The notes below the pieces were generated by a model. It did not search any database and was not told where the DNA came from. It worked only from the letters and a program-made list of their open reading frames with translations. Below, in pieces: positions 52,717 through 64,000 of a stretch of DNA of 64,000 nt. How positions within the stretch are numbered: the stretch's first letter is position 1; every line of letters begins with the position of its first letter. This stretch comes from Eopsaltria australis (lineage: Eukaryota > Chordata > Aves > Passeriformes > Petroicidae), in NCBI GenBank assembly GCA_034509425.1, contig JAVTVJ010000121.1, forward strand, positions 1,178,001-1,242,000, read 5' to 3'. The translations under genes and the position numbers were made by a program.

Positions 52717-55700
52717 TTTGCTCTCTCAGCTGTTTTGAGTTAAATGGAGCTTGTACATACTATTAAAAACTTCTTCTGGAGGAAAAATTATGGAGATTTT
52801 TTCACAAACTTATAATTTCTTTTCTCAACATAGTTGCCATCTTTTAAGTAATGTTGTTCCCTGTATGAAGTATAGGAAAGTAAGAGGCAGAGAGCTCAGT
52901 GTTGAGAGGATCCTTTAGTTGTGCATGTCCAAACTGAAATGCCTAGGTTAACATTGTTAGCCATTAGAAAGTCCTTGATATATTCAGGGTACACAATTTT
53001 TGCTGACTTTAGGTGCAACTGGGCACTCAAATCTATGGAAACCAAAGCTCAGTGTCTCAAAGACCAAGGAAGTTAAGGAGCATGGAGTTATTGATCCTCT
53101 GGAAAGATTTGGCTGGGTGACTTGCCTCAGGAGGTCTTTGGCAGACACAAGAACAGACTCCAGATTCTCTAGGGCCGGTTTTAGGTACCTCAGCTGTGAA
53201 ACTGTTCTTTCTCTTTACTGCCTTACTCATTTCTGCAGTAAACTCTTAACTTCTCAGGCTAATTGACTAATCCTTTAAGCTTTAGTATTAAAATGTATGA
53301 GAACTATTTAAAAATCAGTGGTTATTGGGCACCATGGATTATTTTGTGCCATGTATGATCTGGTTTTGTGGTAAGAAACAGATTTTTTTTCAGTGTATCT
53401 TTTTTTAGGATTTGATAACTTGTTTTATTTGGTTTGAGTCCACTGCTGGGCTAATAAGTAAAGTTACTGCATGTGTACTGTGGGACAATGACAATGTCAG
53501 GATGCAGAAGCTTATCTTCAGTCAGTCACAGAGGACTTTGTATTGTGGGACTTTCTCTGTAGAGCTGTGTTTTCTTTCTTCCAGATGAGCTTCTTTTTCT
53601 TTATTCTCAGCTTTTTTCAGAAATTCACAACCCATTTCCAGCTTCTTTTCCCTAATCTCTGTACCTTAATTTTGCTTACACTGTCTTAAGTCAGGAGTTT
53701 AAACATGATAAAATTTGAGAAAGTATCATAAAATATTCTGTGGATTCAAAAGTAATAAATAAGAAGGTGATAAGAGTGTGGTTAAGAAGTCTTCAAATGA
53801 TGTGGTTATTAAGAGTATTGTTCCTTCAGAGATTGAGGAGATGAATATCTGAATGTAAAAAAGGCCAAACGTAGGGGCTAGAAGGCACTGAATGCCCTGG
53901 AAGACAGAGCAAGGCCTGACGGATTTAAAGTAAAGACAAAACAAATGCAATTAAATAAGCATAATAAGCAAAATGCTATAGGGTATTTACTTACATAAAT
54001 ACAATTCTGTAATACAATGCAGTAAATAGTAACAGTAAGTAGTTGTTTTACTGAAATATGCTGCCACAACTAGTAAGTGGGACTAAAAAGAAATAAGCAC
54101 ATTTTCTATATCATAGGGACGAAACTGCAAAATTGGAATTCAGATACATTAATTTTAAGATCCAAAGAGCCCACTTCAATGTTTCATAAAATTGCCCCCC
54201 ATTCCTCCTGTTTTTTGAAGGGCTGGGATTTTTGCAGAAGTGTTTTGGTTTTTGGTTGGTTTTTTTCCCCATTTGTACGGCAAATATATCTGAATATACA
54301 GTATTTCATTCCAGGTTTTGTTGTCAAGAATCTTGTTTAACCAGTTTTGTCTGTTTTGTGCTCTGTATGTTTATGTACATAATCTCCTTTAAACTTTGTG
54401 GAGAATGATCCACAATTCTGTGTACTAAACTTCTTATATTAACAATGTCTGTTAATGTTTCATATTCAACTTAAGTCATTACTTTGTGACCTTCACCCAG
54501 TTCTGTTACTGCGGGTTAAGTTATATAAACTTAGTTAAAAAAATTGCCAAAACTTTTCCAACATCCCCAAATAAATAAATGTAAAGGATTTATGAATGGA
54601 CACTAACAGGAGTCATTAATTGATGTCGTGTCATTAAGCCTGGAGGACCATTAGTTAACTCACACTGTTTATGTGCAGCACCATTACAAACATGTCTGGA
54701 CTGAGGGAACGAATCCACAGCACAATCTCCGCCTGTCTGGCTTTTTCCTCGTTTGTACTTACTAGCCCTTCAATGTACAGTTTTCATTCTTCTTTCATCC
54801 TCATCAGTCTAACCCACTAATTGAATGCTTTTGCAAACAGCCTTCAACTCCTTTTTTGAGTGTGTGAGCCAGTCCCTGAACTTTCAGTGGAAACATGTAT
54901 CCCTGCTCATGCAGGCAGAACCCCAGAGATTATCCCTGGCTGCTATCAAATACTGTTGGACAGTTTAAAATGTTCTTGTTGTTGCCATGTTGCCTATGAA
55001 GCGCAGCAATTGCCATTCAGACCTTATCAATGAACATCGTAATTTCACTGTCATTTCAATGCAGTGGTTTTCATATCTTCTACAGTCGTGTTTTGTTAGG
55101 GAAATTCTATGCAGAGTATAGTGAGCCATCTCTAATAACAGTGTAAATTGTACATGTGTTTTGTACATGAGTAATGTGCCTGCTCCCTGTGTGGGGCTGT
55201 TGGAGCACAGGGCCCGTGTGTGCAAGGGTTCCACAGGCAAAGGACACAGCAATCCTTTTGTGCGTCAGCAGTGCCGTGTGGGATTTGATAGCTGCTGGCC
55301 TGAACCTTATGTAAGTGTTCAATATATGGACAGAGATCTCTCTCCACCAGGTTCTCCCCTAATGGTGTTGCTACATGGTCTGTCAGAACTGCATTTCAGT
55401 GCCTGTGTGTGTGCTCTCCAGTGATCCCTAGGCTTTTTGCTGTCAGGTTAACTTGTCTTGCCAAGAGCAGGCCTGGTGGGGAGGTGGGAGGTAATGTGGG
55501 GTGCCAGAGAATACTAACAGTGGAGAATAGAAGAAGGCAAGAGGTGTGGAGACTTTTGATACCTTAACTTTCTGTAGTAACATGCTATAGGATATGGCAT
55601 GTGTTGCCAAAAGCTCTTATAATCCAGAAACTTCATTTGTGCCAGTGAAGAACTCTGCATGAAATTCTCAGTACTCTGGGGAAAAATGAGTATAGGCTTT

Positions 55701-57329
55701 TTTCTGTCTAAATCCAGCTGTGTAATTTGACTTTTGGAGAAGTGATGCTATGTGTGCTTTTTCTTACACAAAGAACATCTAAACTGTATTTGTATGGCTT
55801 GACTTTGTTTAAACTTCACTATCAAATTGAAGATACTTTTGGATTGTTTTGTCTAGTATCCTGCTGAAAAATACCCTCAGGGTGATCTTCCATGTGTGTA
55901 GTATAGTTGTGTAAGGTAAACTGGTAAGATACATACTCCTGTGTTTCTTTTCAGTCATGTCCGAAACAAGTTGAAAAGATGTTGAAACAATAGTGTACAA
56001 TGAAACCACATTGTGAAGAAAATTCTTTGTACTCTCCCCAGAATATAAGTAAGAAAAGTGTTCACTCTTCTACTACAATACAGTGCAGCTCCCCATATAC
56101 ACCAAGACAGTTTTCTACTATCTTGAAAAAGTATGTGTGTGAAACAATTTTATACTTAACACGTTAGAGAATTTTTTTGGGCAGATGTAACCCTTGTAAT
56201 GATGCCAAGGTCGTTAGAGACCTGTGAAGATCTGCTGGCTACATGCTGGTCACTCAATCAGCTGGAACTTTAGGAAGGTTTTGTTTATACACCCAATTTA
56301 TTTCCGAGATTTTGAATTTGGTTAATAAAGATATTACTCAGAACTTGTCCTTTATGCTTCTCTATGTTTTACATATATTCACCTAACTTCTTGCTAACTT
56401 ACTGAAATATATAGTGAAAAAGGAGAGCTAATAATAGTTTATTTTAATGTTTATTTTAATAGTTTATCCTCAAATGCATACAACAAAAAGCAGGCTGGAG
56501 CAGATTTCTAGATATGACAGCATCAGTGTAATCTGAACTTAATTTTGAACCTCTTAGGTTAAATCATATACATAGATAGACAGTACTTCTGTGTTTATTT
56601 ATGTGTATAGATCTCTAGGGGGGTTTGTTGGGTTGTTTGCCTTTGTGTGTGTGTGCATCCACTCTTCAGTAAATACTGCTTCCTGTCTTGGGAAGGTAGA
56701 GCAAACCATGGTAGATGTAGTAGAATCTCCAGCTCTGATGTGGGTCTACTGCAGTCCTCTCTTACTGTGCAGCCCCGTGTAGGCAGTTGGATGAAAAAGA
56801 ACAGACAAATCAACATTCCTTTCCCCAAACTCCCCAGCATGCCTCAGCTGCTTTCACTCAGCTCCAGAAAGGAGAAATGAGACTAAAAGGAGCCACTGGT
56901 GGAGTGCTTGCTAATTAGTAAAACTTTGCTGCATGCAGAAAGCAGAAATTAAAGGAATATATAAATGCTGTTGAAATTTCAATATGTGAAAACTTAAAGC
57001 ATCAGCAGAGATTTATTTCAGAGCTTTTAACTAGTCATGTACTTAGAGGAACAAGTTTCTTCAGTATTTTCAAAAGACCAGAACTTGTCAGCCTGCTTAT
57101 GCTGCCAGTTTTTGTATAATAAGTTCATTGACCCTGTAGACAGTCTGAGTGTTTTCTGAGTTACCGCTTTATCTAATTTGCATGATTTTAAAGCTGTTGC
57201 TTGCTAGAAAACAGTCTAGTGAGGGCACTCTTTGTGAACACTCTTTTATATAACTTTGCTTATTCCTTTTGGGTAAAGGGAAGGGAAGATCAGGAGCAAC
57301 AATCAAAAATAGTATAAATGAAAAGTGGT

Positions 57330-57790
57330 TTTCATGCTTTCATAAAACATTTCACAAAATAGTTTCTGAGTTGTTTGATAAGATTTCTTCTGTTTTCACA
57401 TGGATAAACACAATTGCACAGGCAAAAGTGTTGTGCTTCAGTAATTAATGTGTAATTACTTATTGTTATGAGATAATGTACAGGCCAAAGGTATAAATGG
57501 ATTTGAGAAGGATTAGAGGAATTAATGGATGATGCATCCATGGAAGAAAACCAGTGGGAGCTGGGAGTGTATAATGATGAAAATCTTGCCCCATAGTTGT
57601 TCTTCCTCTTTTTGCCTGTAAGCATCAGCAGTAGCCATGAGAAAGAATCCTGGTCTAGATGGATTCCTATGTCTGTTCTGGTGTTCTTGCTATTGTTTAA
57701 GGTCTTGATGTAGAAGGCAGTGGGGCTGCACTTGAGAACCAGATCTTTGTTTTGTATCAGCCCCTGAATGTCCAGGAGCAAGAAGCTTGA
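57330..57790 (-). repeat. Ancient amniote interspersed repeat, class unassigned
   Basis: Read on the minus strand, the segment contains TCCATCTAGACCAGGATTCT, then a diverged 'GATGCTTACAGGCAAAAAGAG', and later TTTATACCTTTGGCCTGTAC followed by a degraded 'TCTCATAACAATAAG...TTAATTAC'. I recognise these blocks, in this order, from an old repeat found in reptile, bird and mammal introns and 3' UTRs. I cannot name its class. The 149-codon minus-strand frame across it (57332-57781) comes from this element and has no other coding support. Confidence 0.5.
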
Positions 57791-58685
57791 GTTCTTTTAT
57801 GTTCTTTGGAGGGGATTCTGAATGAATAGTACATGAAGAGCAAAGATTAAATCCTTCCAGCTCTTTACAGAATTAAATGTTTATGAGTACATACCTGGTC
57901 TGTGTTAAAAGAGTACAGATAGTATAACCATACAGACAGATACTTCCACTTATGGTTTCCACAGTAAATGGTAGGGTGTTTTAGAGGGTAATGATTAGGG
58001 TAGGGTGATGATTAGCTCTGAAAAGTTACAGGCTGCAGCCAGCTGCCCTGCGAAAGAAATTCAAAAATCCATTGCCAGAAGTTGTGATGTGTTGTTCATT
58101 ATATTTTGTGTTTGTGCTATGTATTGATTTGAGTTTCTGGGGGAAAAAAAGTGTATCTTTTTGAATACAAGTTGAACTCCCACTGTTACATTAGTGTCAA
58201 GATCTCTTTATATTATCTGTCATTTACTCTGCAGCCCCACAAATAGTTGTGTGGATGTAGTGTGTTGTATGTTAGGCTTGGGATCATCAGTGGGGTCAGG
58301 CTGCCTAAATTTTGTGTTGCTGTGGAAGACACTCTTCATAAATATGTTCTTCCTTAAAGGTCCATGTGGCTTTTTGCTACCTCTTAAATTTTTTAGTTTA
58401 CTTGGAATTACCTAACAATGGGACTTGGTAATGAAATATTTTAGGGCAATGAAGAGGAAAATGTTAAGGTGAAAATATGATATAACAAGCATGAGACTGT
58501 TCAGGTGGCACATATTACTTTATCTGTTGCTATGCCCAAGGAGAAAAAATGCTAAATATTAAAGTCTCTGTTGATATTTGAATGTTATATCCTAGCTGTA
58601 TTTGCTGTGATGCCTTATGGAACTCCTGTTGCAAAGTAGCAGCAATTCTTTTATTTTTTAAACATGACATAATTTTTTTCACTAG

Positions 58686-58892
58686 AGTGCTGCTGTCCTT
58701 GCAAGTGAAAAAAATGCTGCACAAGAGGAGCGAAATTGTATAGAAAATCGAGTCAAAGAGCTGATTGAGGAAAATGAACAATTGAAGAGAACAGTTACTG
58801 AGCTAGAGAGGAAAATTGAGGAGCTGCACAAACAAATCGATAATATGAAAGGAGAAGAAAATTCAGTGAAGGAAAAATTAAAGACTTATGAG
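58686..58892 (+). CDS. CGNL1: CGNL1 exon 9: coiled-coil rod (residues 791-859)
   Basis: The acceptor is AATTTTTTTCACTAG. The AG used ends at 58685; the next AG, 2 nt on, would break the frame. In phase 0 the exon encodes SAAVLASEKNAAQEERNCIE, then NRVKELIEENEQLKRTVTEL, with heptads continuing to EKLKTYE. VLAS near the start and the K-YE end align with the human protein, so the very long intron 8 hides no exon. The donor is GAG|GTAAGT at 58893, a near-ideal site. At 207 nt it is symmetric. Confidence 0.94.
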
Positions 58893-59194
58893 GTAAGTTA
58901 AGAAAACAAACCCCTTAAGTAGTCTTCTTGTTTGCAAGGGATTCATTGTAGTATAAAAACTGACTAAGGGGAGGATGGACAATGCCATAGGAAAGGGTAA
59001 GGAAAACCAGCAGGTGTCAAGAAGCAGGACGCAGTTTGCTGACATGTGTAGGAAAGATTTTCCCATCAAAAAACAGTGTAAAACCAAGTCACACCTTGGG
59101 ACTGGGGAAATCAGTGACAGGCCAGAGTGAAAAGGCTGTACAGCTCATTTTACTGGTCAGATGTTTCTGAATGTATCAAATTGTATCATTGCAG

Positions 59195-59299
59195 GAAGAC
59201 AAGCAACAATTAGAAGAAGCTTTGAAACATGCTGAAAAGGAGGGGAAAGAATTATTAGTGCTGAAAGCAGCTTTGGAAAGCCAGCTAGAAGATATGAAG
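59195..59299 (+). CDS. CGNL1: CGNL1 exon 10: coiled-coil rod (residues 860-894)
   Basis: The acceptor is GTATCATTGCAG. In phase 0 the exon encodes EDKQQLEEALKHAEKEGKEL, then LVLKAALESQLEDMK. The donor is AAG|GTAAGA at 59300. At 105 nt (35 residues, exactly five heptads) skipping it would leave both frame and heptad register intact. The following 3.1 kb intron 10 shows only simple sequence such as T17 at 60446-60462. Confidence 0.93.
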
Positions 59300-62200
59300 G
59301 TAAGAATAAGATGAATTTGAATAACTTAAATTTAAAATTTTCTATTTACCTGGGTCACTCTTGCTTTCTGTAGAGTTACATCTCATTCTTTTTGAAGTAC
59401 ACACTGTTTTAGAGTTTAGACTTCACGTTAGTGTTCAAATGTGTACTGAAACCATAGCATCATCAAATCTTTGTAAAAGAATAAAAAGCTGCACTTGAAT
59501 ATAAACAAAAATATTGTTAATGGACAAATATCAGAATGTTTCCTTCTCTGCTTTTATAAGCCTGTCTTATTTGCAAATGTTGCATGGAACTGGAATATTT
59601 AATCACAAACTAGGGACGTTTAACATGTATCACTAGGCTTTGCAGCCTCTTAAATTCTGAATGAAATCCTCTTTCCACCTTGCTCCTTAGTCCACCCAGT
59701 GTGCAGGAAAGGATATACTTTCAGGTTAGCCCAGAAATTAAACATGTGGAAAATGCATCTACTTCAGAGCAGTGAGATGTTGGCAATGTTGTGTATGAGT
59801 CAAAATTGGGTGATTCAGATGGCACGAAAATTCAGATCTATGTAGTAGTGGGGGAAGTGTATATAAATCTTGAAACTGTTCTTAGTGACCTCATTTTGTG
59901 TCTGCAAAAGCTACAAACCTTATTTTTCTTCTCCATGGTTCACCTTTTTACATGAACCAAAGAAACATTGATTACCACAGCATCAGTTTAGAATTCTCTT
60001 AGTTTTGCTTCTAGAAGCTAAGTTTTTAAGTGATTCTATCAAACAAGTCAGACTCAAAAGTGAGGCACATGAAAATTGCTAGTGCCACTTTTTTAATTGA
60101 ATAGATGTTTTCCCCTGCTGTCTTCAAAATAAATTTTACGTTACTGTTCTGAAAATCTGAAAATGAAACTTGTCTCTAAGCGGATTAAAAACTAAGGAAA
60201 GACTGTGTTAACCAGTGTGTTCTCCTGGTTCAGTTAATTATGGTAAAATGAAAAAATAACGACAGCAAGAACATACTTCTATGTCTTTAAAATTGAATGT
60301 GCTTCAAGAATATAAAGTTTTAACAATGTGGGTGAGTTTTGTTTCCACAAAATGGTATTTTTCAAGCTGATATTCTTATAACTACATGAATAAGTGTTTC
60401 ATCTGAGGCTTTTGGTCATGCTTAGTTTTTGGTTGTCTCCTTTCCTTTTTTTTTTTTTTTTTCATTTTAAATCTGTTTATGTGCTCTCCCTCACTGATTC
60501 TCCTCGTTTGCCTGTCTGCATTGCTGATAGTCTGCACAATCACTGTAGGGGCACATTGCTCATCACTGGCTTGCATTTAGCACACTCCCCTAAGAGCTCC
60601 CTTCTGTCACAGTCTGACTTAACCTTGCTGTGTAACATGGATCAATGCACCATACACATCTCCTGCATCTTGATTAGCTTTGGATCAAGATGCTTGAAAA
60701 GTGTGTTCTTTTTTTCTGTTTATGCATCCTTCAGGGCATCGTGCCAAATAATGCTGCCTCCAAGCAGGGTCTCCAAATGAAAGAATTCTAGGGGAGGTGA
60801 CAGAAGAGTGTGTCTTGATATTTTATTCACAACTTATGTCTAAATTCTGGCACACTAAATTTAATCCTCTCTCTGATTCTACACTCTTGTCCACCGGATA
60901 TGAGCACTAACAGGGCTCAGGATGTAATCAGCAGCCCTTTTGTTTAGAACAATTCAGCCTTTCTGTCTTTAGAGTTGTTCTAATGAATAATGTTGTGCAG
61001 TAGCTTGATTTGGCCTTGTGTTACCATTGACAATTTAGATGACAAACTCTGGCACTGTAATAATGTGTATCCCAGTGGAAATGTAATTCCTGACTGTCCC
61101 ATATTACTTTTTTACATAACACAAATTACATGTAATAGTGGGCTAGCATAAGAAAGACAAAATACAAATAGAACTGTAACAGTTACTGTAAACAGCCATG
61201 TCTATTCCTCCTCCATTTTGTATTTCTAGTCAGAAAAGTTAAAGCTGGTATGCACTTAATTGTAATAGACTGTTTGCATTAGTGTTTTCATCTAAAATCA
61301 CCCTCTATATTGAAATTTTGTTTATGGATGGTTAAGTGAGGAGTATTTTTGTAGCAATTCTTGTTGTGTTCTAACATCTGTTTTAGGGTATCCACCTCTG
61401 TGTAGGGCAGTGTTTCAGGAAATGAAATACATCTCAACATTTTTGCACCACTGAGAAGGGAAATGACCTAATTATTATGCCCTTTAACCACAGCATATAT
61501 GGTACTGTAATATCTTAAAAAATAACTATTATACCAACGTTATGGATGGCAAGTAATCTGTGCTTTTTAAATTAAACAATCAGAATATGGGGTCCTTTCA
61601 ATGGGTGGAAAAATAGGAAGTTTATAATTTCATTGTGGTAGATAATGGTAGGCATCTAGAATTAGCATTGCAGAACACTGTAAGTTGAAATACATTCTTA
61701 ATTTTCAGTTATCAGTTAAGAATTACTAATTTTGTAAAAAGAACATTCAACTAGTGTTGTTTTGAAAAATAGAGAAATATCAGAATAATCTTTTAGGTTA
61801 TTGTGAAAACAAATGACTCCTTTTCATTTCCCCTATTTTGTTCTCTTTTCATATAATAACACTTTAGCTTCTTCACAAAGTAATTAATTGCCACTAACAA
61901 TTGGATTTAAATTGGCAACTGACAGGCTGTTTGCCTGACTTGCAGTTATGCTGTGACAGGCCAGCCAACTCCACTGAAAAGTGCTTAAGGATTTTTGTAC
62001 ATGAAGGGCACTCAAATTAGAGATTATACTTAAATTGACCATTGAAACTGTCCTATGGGGCATCCACATTTCAAATACTGAAATTCAGTATGGTGTACTG
62101 AAAGAATAGACACTGAGGAAACTGCAGCATTTGGATAATTGGCAGCAACATTCCCATTGCATCATGGTTTTAATACCAGAGTTAAAAAAAGATGTATAAA

Positions 62201-62385
62201 TGGACATTCAGTTGTTTCTAGCATGATATATCAGTGTTTGTCCTATACTAGCTAGCAAACTGTAAAACCTGAAATTTGTCTTAATTTTACAGCAGCTACT
62301 GGTATTACTGTGTTAAGTAACATTCCTTTAAGGCATTAGAAATTATGATCTACATTTCATTATATGTATTTTTAATCTACTTCAG
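59300..62385 (+). other. CGNL1: CGNL1 intron 10
   Basis: 3.1 kb, AT-rich. A T17 run lies at 60446-60462. A pyrimidine-rich, somewhat GC-richer stretch near 60480-60770 has an open frame (60394-60780) that I do not consider coding. No repeat family was recognised. Confidence 0.8.
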
Positions 62386-62538
62386 GAGAACATCCATTGC
62401 ATTTCACAGGAACGGCAGCAGTTAAGTCAACAATTAAAAGATGAAACTCAGCAGAAGGAGCAGTTAAAACAGATAAAGAATGAAATGGAGAATGAACGAT
62501 TGCAACTGAACAAGACTGTTGAGAAGTTACAGGAGGAG
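62386..62538 (+). CDS. CGNL1: CGNL1 exon 11: coiled-coil rod (residues 895-945)
   Basis: The acceptor is TTTAATCTACTTCAG. In phase 0 the exon encodes ENIHCISQERQQLSQQLKDE, then TQQKEQLKQIKNEMENERLQ and LNKTVEKLQEE. The KNEMENER block is conserved with human paracingulin. The donor is GAG|GTATGA at 62539. At 153 nt it is symmetric. Confidence 0.95.
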
Positions 62539-63154
62539 GTATGAGTTCACCCCCAAGAGTCTGCAGGGATTTCAATATTTAACAGATAGAAGAAAATGAA
62601 CAGGCAAATTGTAAAGAATTATTTGTTTTTAAATGTGTAAAATAAAGTAAAATGCAAAGTTTGGTATTAGTTTCTTTAACTTAGAGGCTCTTATTAAAAG
62701 CTTTCAGGGCTGGAAAAGTGATTGGAACACCACTGTCTCAAAATGGCATTGTAAACCAGTTCTGTATGAACCAGATCCGAGTTCAGTTGTCATGTACAGT
62801 ACAGCGATATTTCAGAGTTTTACAGCTGATTCTCAAAACTTCTGCATCAGATTTATTGTGCCATTTATGTGTAAACTGTACAGCTAATACTGACATACTG
62901 AAGTGCAACTATGCAGTTCCTTGTGCCATTCAGCTGGAAGAACTGACAAAAAGAGAATAGTCTTGCTACACACGCTATTAGGAATTAACCTTACTGTTTT
63001 GTGTTTTCCCACTTCTGCATAGAAATTTATTTATTTGGGAATGTTTGACAAATTTTCTGTTTGAAAATACTGAGCTGAATACTGAAGCTGGAGGAAAAAA
63101 CCTTTTGTCGTATTAAGCACAATAGTACCTTTTGTATATGTACTTTTTGCCCAG

Positions 63155-63325
63155 ATGTCTGAAATGGTGGAGATCTCAAAAACAGCAACTGTGGAGCTTC
63201 AGAGCCAGCTTGATGAATACAAGGAGAAAAATCGCAGGGAATTGGTAGATCTGCAGAGGCAATTAAAGGAGAAAAACATTGAGGTAGAAAAATCGCGCCT
63301 GATGAACATAAGGATGCAAGATGAG
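63155..63325 (+). CDS. CGNL1: CGNL1 exon 12: coiled-coil rod (residues 946-1002); gene continues beyond window
   Basis: The acceptor is CTTTTTGCCCAG. In phase 0 the exon encodes MSEMVEISKTATVELQSQLD, then EYKEKNRRELVDLQRQLKEK and continues to MNIRMQDE. The LDEYKEKNRREL block is a family hallmark, with LEDYKEKARRE in cingulin. The first codon is ATG but the exon is internal: a strong acceptor precedes it and the frame is already open. The donor is GAG|GTAATG at 63326. The rest of the rod and the C-terminal tail must be encoded to the right of the window. Confidence 0.95.
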
Positions 63326-64000
63326 GTAATGACTCATAAGTTCAGTGTCAAATTCACACCTTTGACCTAGAATTCAGTGCAGGTTTCAATTAATGAATGT
63401 TTGCTATGATGCTTTTGTGTACTCTCATGTACATGAGGAGAGGCTGATCTCAGCATGCTTCTGAGTTTGATTTTTCATGGTGGTGATCAGAATGTTATTT
63501 CTTCTGGGGAAATGGGAGTTCCTGTTTAGGACAAATAAATGCAGTGTTTGACAAATGAATGCACCTTAAGTGGTATGACAAGGATTCCATTGATGATCTG
63601 CTGCTCTTTAATGCCTGCTACTGAAGGAATTGAGAATTCAGAAATATTTTTCATTAGGAAAAAACCCACCTGTTATTTAGGAAAAACAAACAAACTTACA
63701 AACATACATTCTTCTCTTCTTTCATATGAGCCAAGTTGCAGCTTTAAATGACAAAGGTATCTATGCAACCTATAATCAACTAGTCATGAAGTGTCTGCCT
63801 CACAGTATGTAAAATTTGCCATAAAGACAATCCAGTCTTTTAAAAATCCACATATACCTGCTCTCCAGTTGGAAAAACTACAAGAATACATTGGTCACAG
63901 ATGTTTTCTCTATATGGAATATTTTAGTAGTAGGATTTTCCAATTTAGAACTTGGCTTATATTGCCCTCTCCCCTTAGAAAACTTGTTTTATATTCAGTT
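63326..64000 (+). other. CGNL1: CGNL1 intron 12, 5' part
   Basis: No sequence matching the next expected rod segment was found before the window ends. A short exon-like stretch after CTCTCCAG near 63870 does not match the family. The window edge therefore lies inside this intron. Confidence 0.8.

Larger units (their letters stand above)
44220..58685 (+). other. CGNL1: CGNL1 intron 8
   Basis: A 14.5 kb intron with no CGNL1 exon, since exons 8 and 9 join in phase 0 and align with the human protein without a gap. It holds a CR1 fragment (51339-51766), an ancient interspersed repeat (57330-57790), a hairpin (51062-51098), TA and CA/TG microsatellites (48258-48273, 52672-52716), and two AT-rich blocks that read like conserved non-coding elements (47540-47720, 54590-54850). 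The large size contrasts with the compact introns around it (302-1779 bp for most) and suggests it carries regulatory sequence. That is inference. Confidence 0.8.

Noticed and set aside
63155..63370. Open frame starting with ATG at exon 12, which could look like a small independent gene
   Set aside because: It is an internal coiled-coil exon preceded by a strong acceptor and followed by a donor at 63326.

Overview
The window is nuclear DNA from an amniote, most likely a bird. It is AT-rich, intron-rich and has one sharp CpG island. It carries truncated 3' ends of CR1 LINEs, the dominant avian retroposon, in both orientations. It also has an animal tight-junction gene with conventional GT-AG introns. 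There is nothing prokaryotic or viral in it.

The only gene I can support is CGNL1 (cingulin-like 1, also called paracingulin or JACOP), on the + strand. It runs from a CpG-island promoter near 22.4-23.8 kb past the right edge of the window. Exon 1 is probably untranslated and ends near 23046. A 13.8 kb intron follows. One very large exon (36873-38470) carries the start codon and the first 527 residues, the globular head. Ten further exons (38978-63325) carry the end of the head and the first part of the coiled-coil rod. The eleven coding exons join in one continuous frame of 3006 nt, 1002 residues. Human paracingulin is about 1300 residues, so the last roughly 300 residues (end of the rod and the tail) lie beyond the window.

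Layout: 1-22400 is upstream intergenic sequence with no credible gene, one clear and one doubtful CR1 remnant, simple repeats, two small tandem duplications and a possible CTCF-like site. 22400-23800 is the CpG-island promoter. 23800-36872 is intron 1, with a candidate enhancer near 34.6-35.0 kb. 36873-44219 is a dense cluster of seven coding exons. 44220-58685 is intron 8, holding a CR1 copy, an ancient repeat, a short near-perfect hairpin and candidate conserved blocks. 58686-63325 holds four rod exons. 63326-64000 is the start of intron 12.

I found no novel system. The most notable unexplained structure is a diverged 260 bp duplication that sits once in intron 4 and once in intron 5, flanking exon 5. 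It may be the trace of an old exon-pair duplication inside the rod. All similarity statements are from reading the sequence; no alignment or database search was run.
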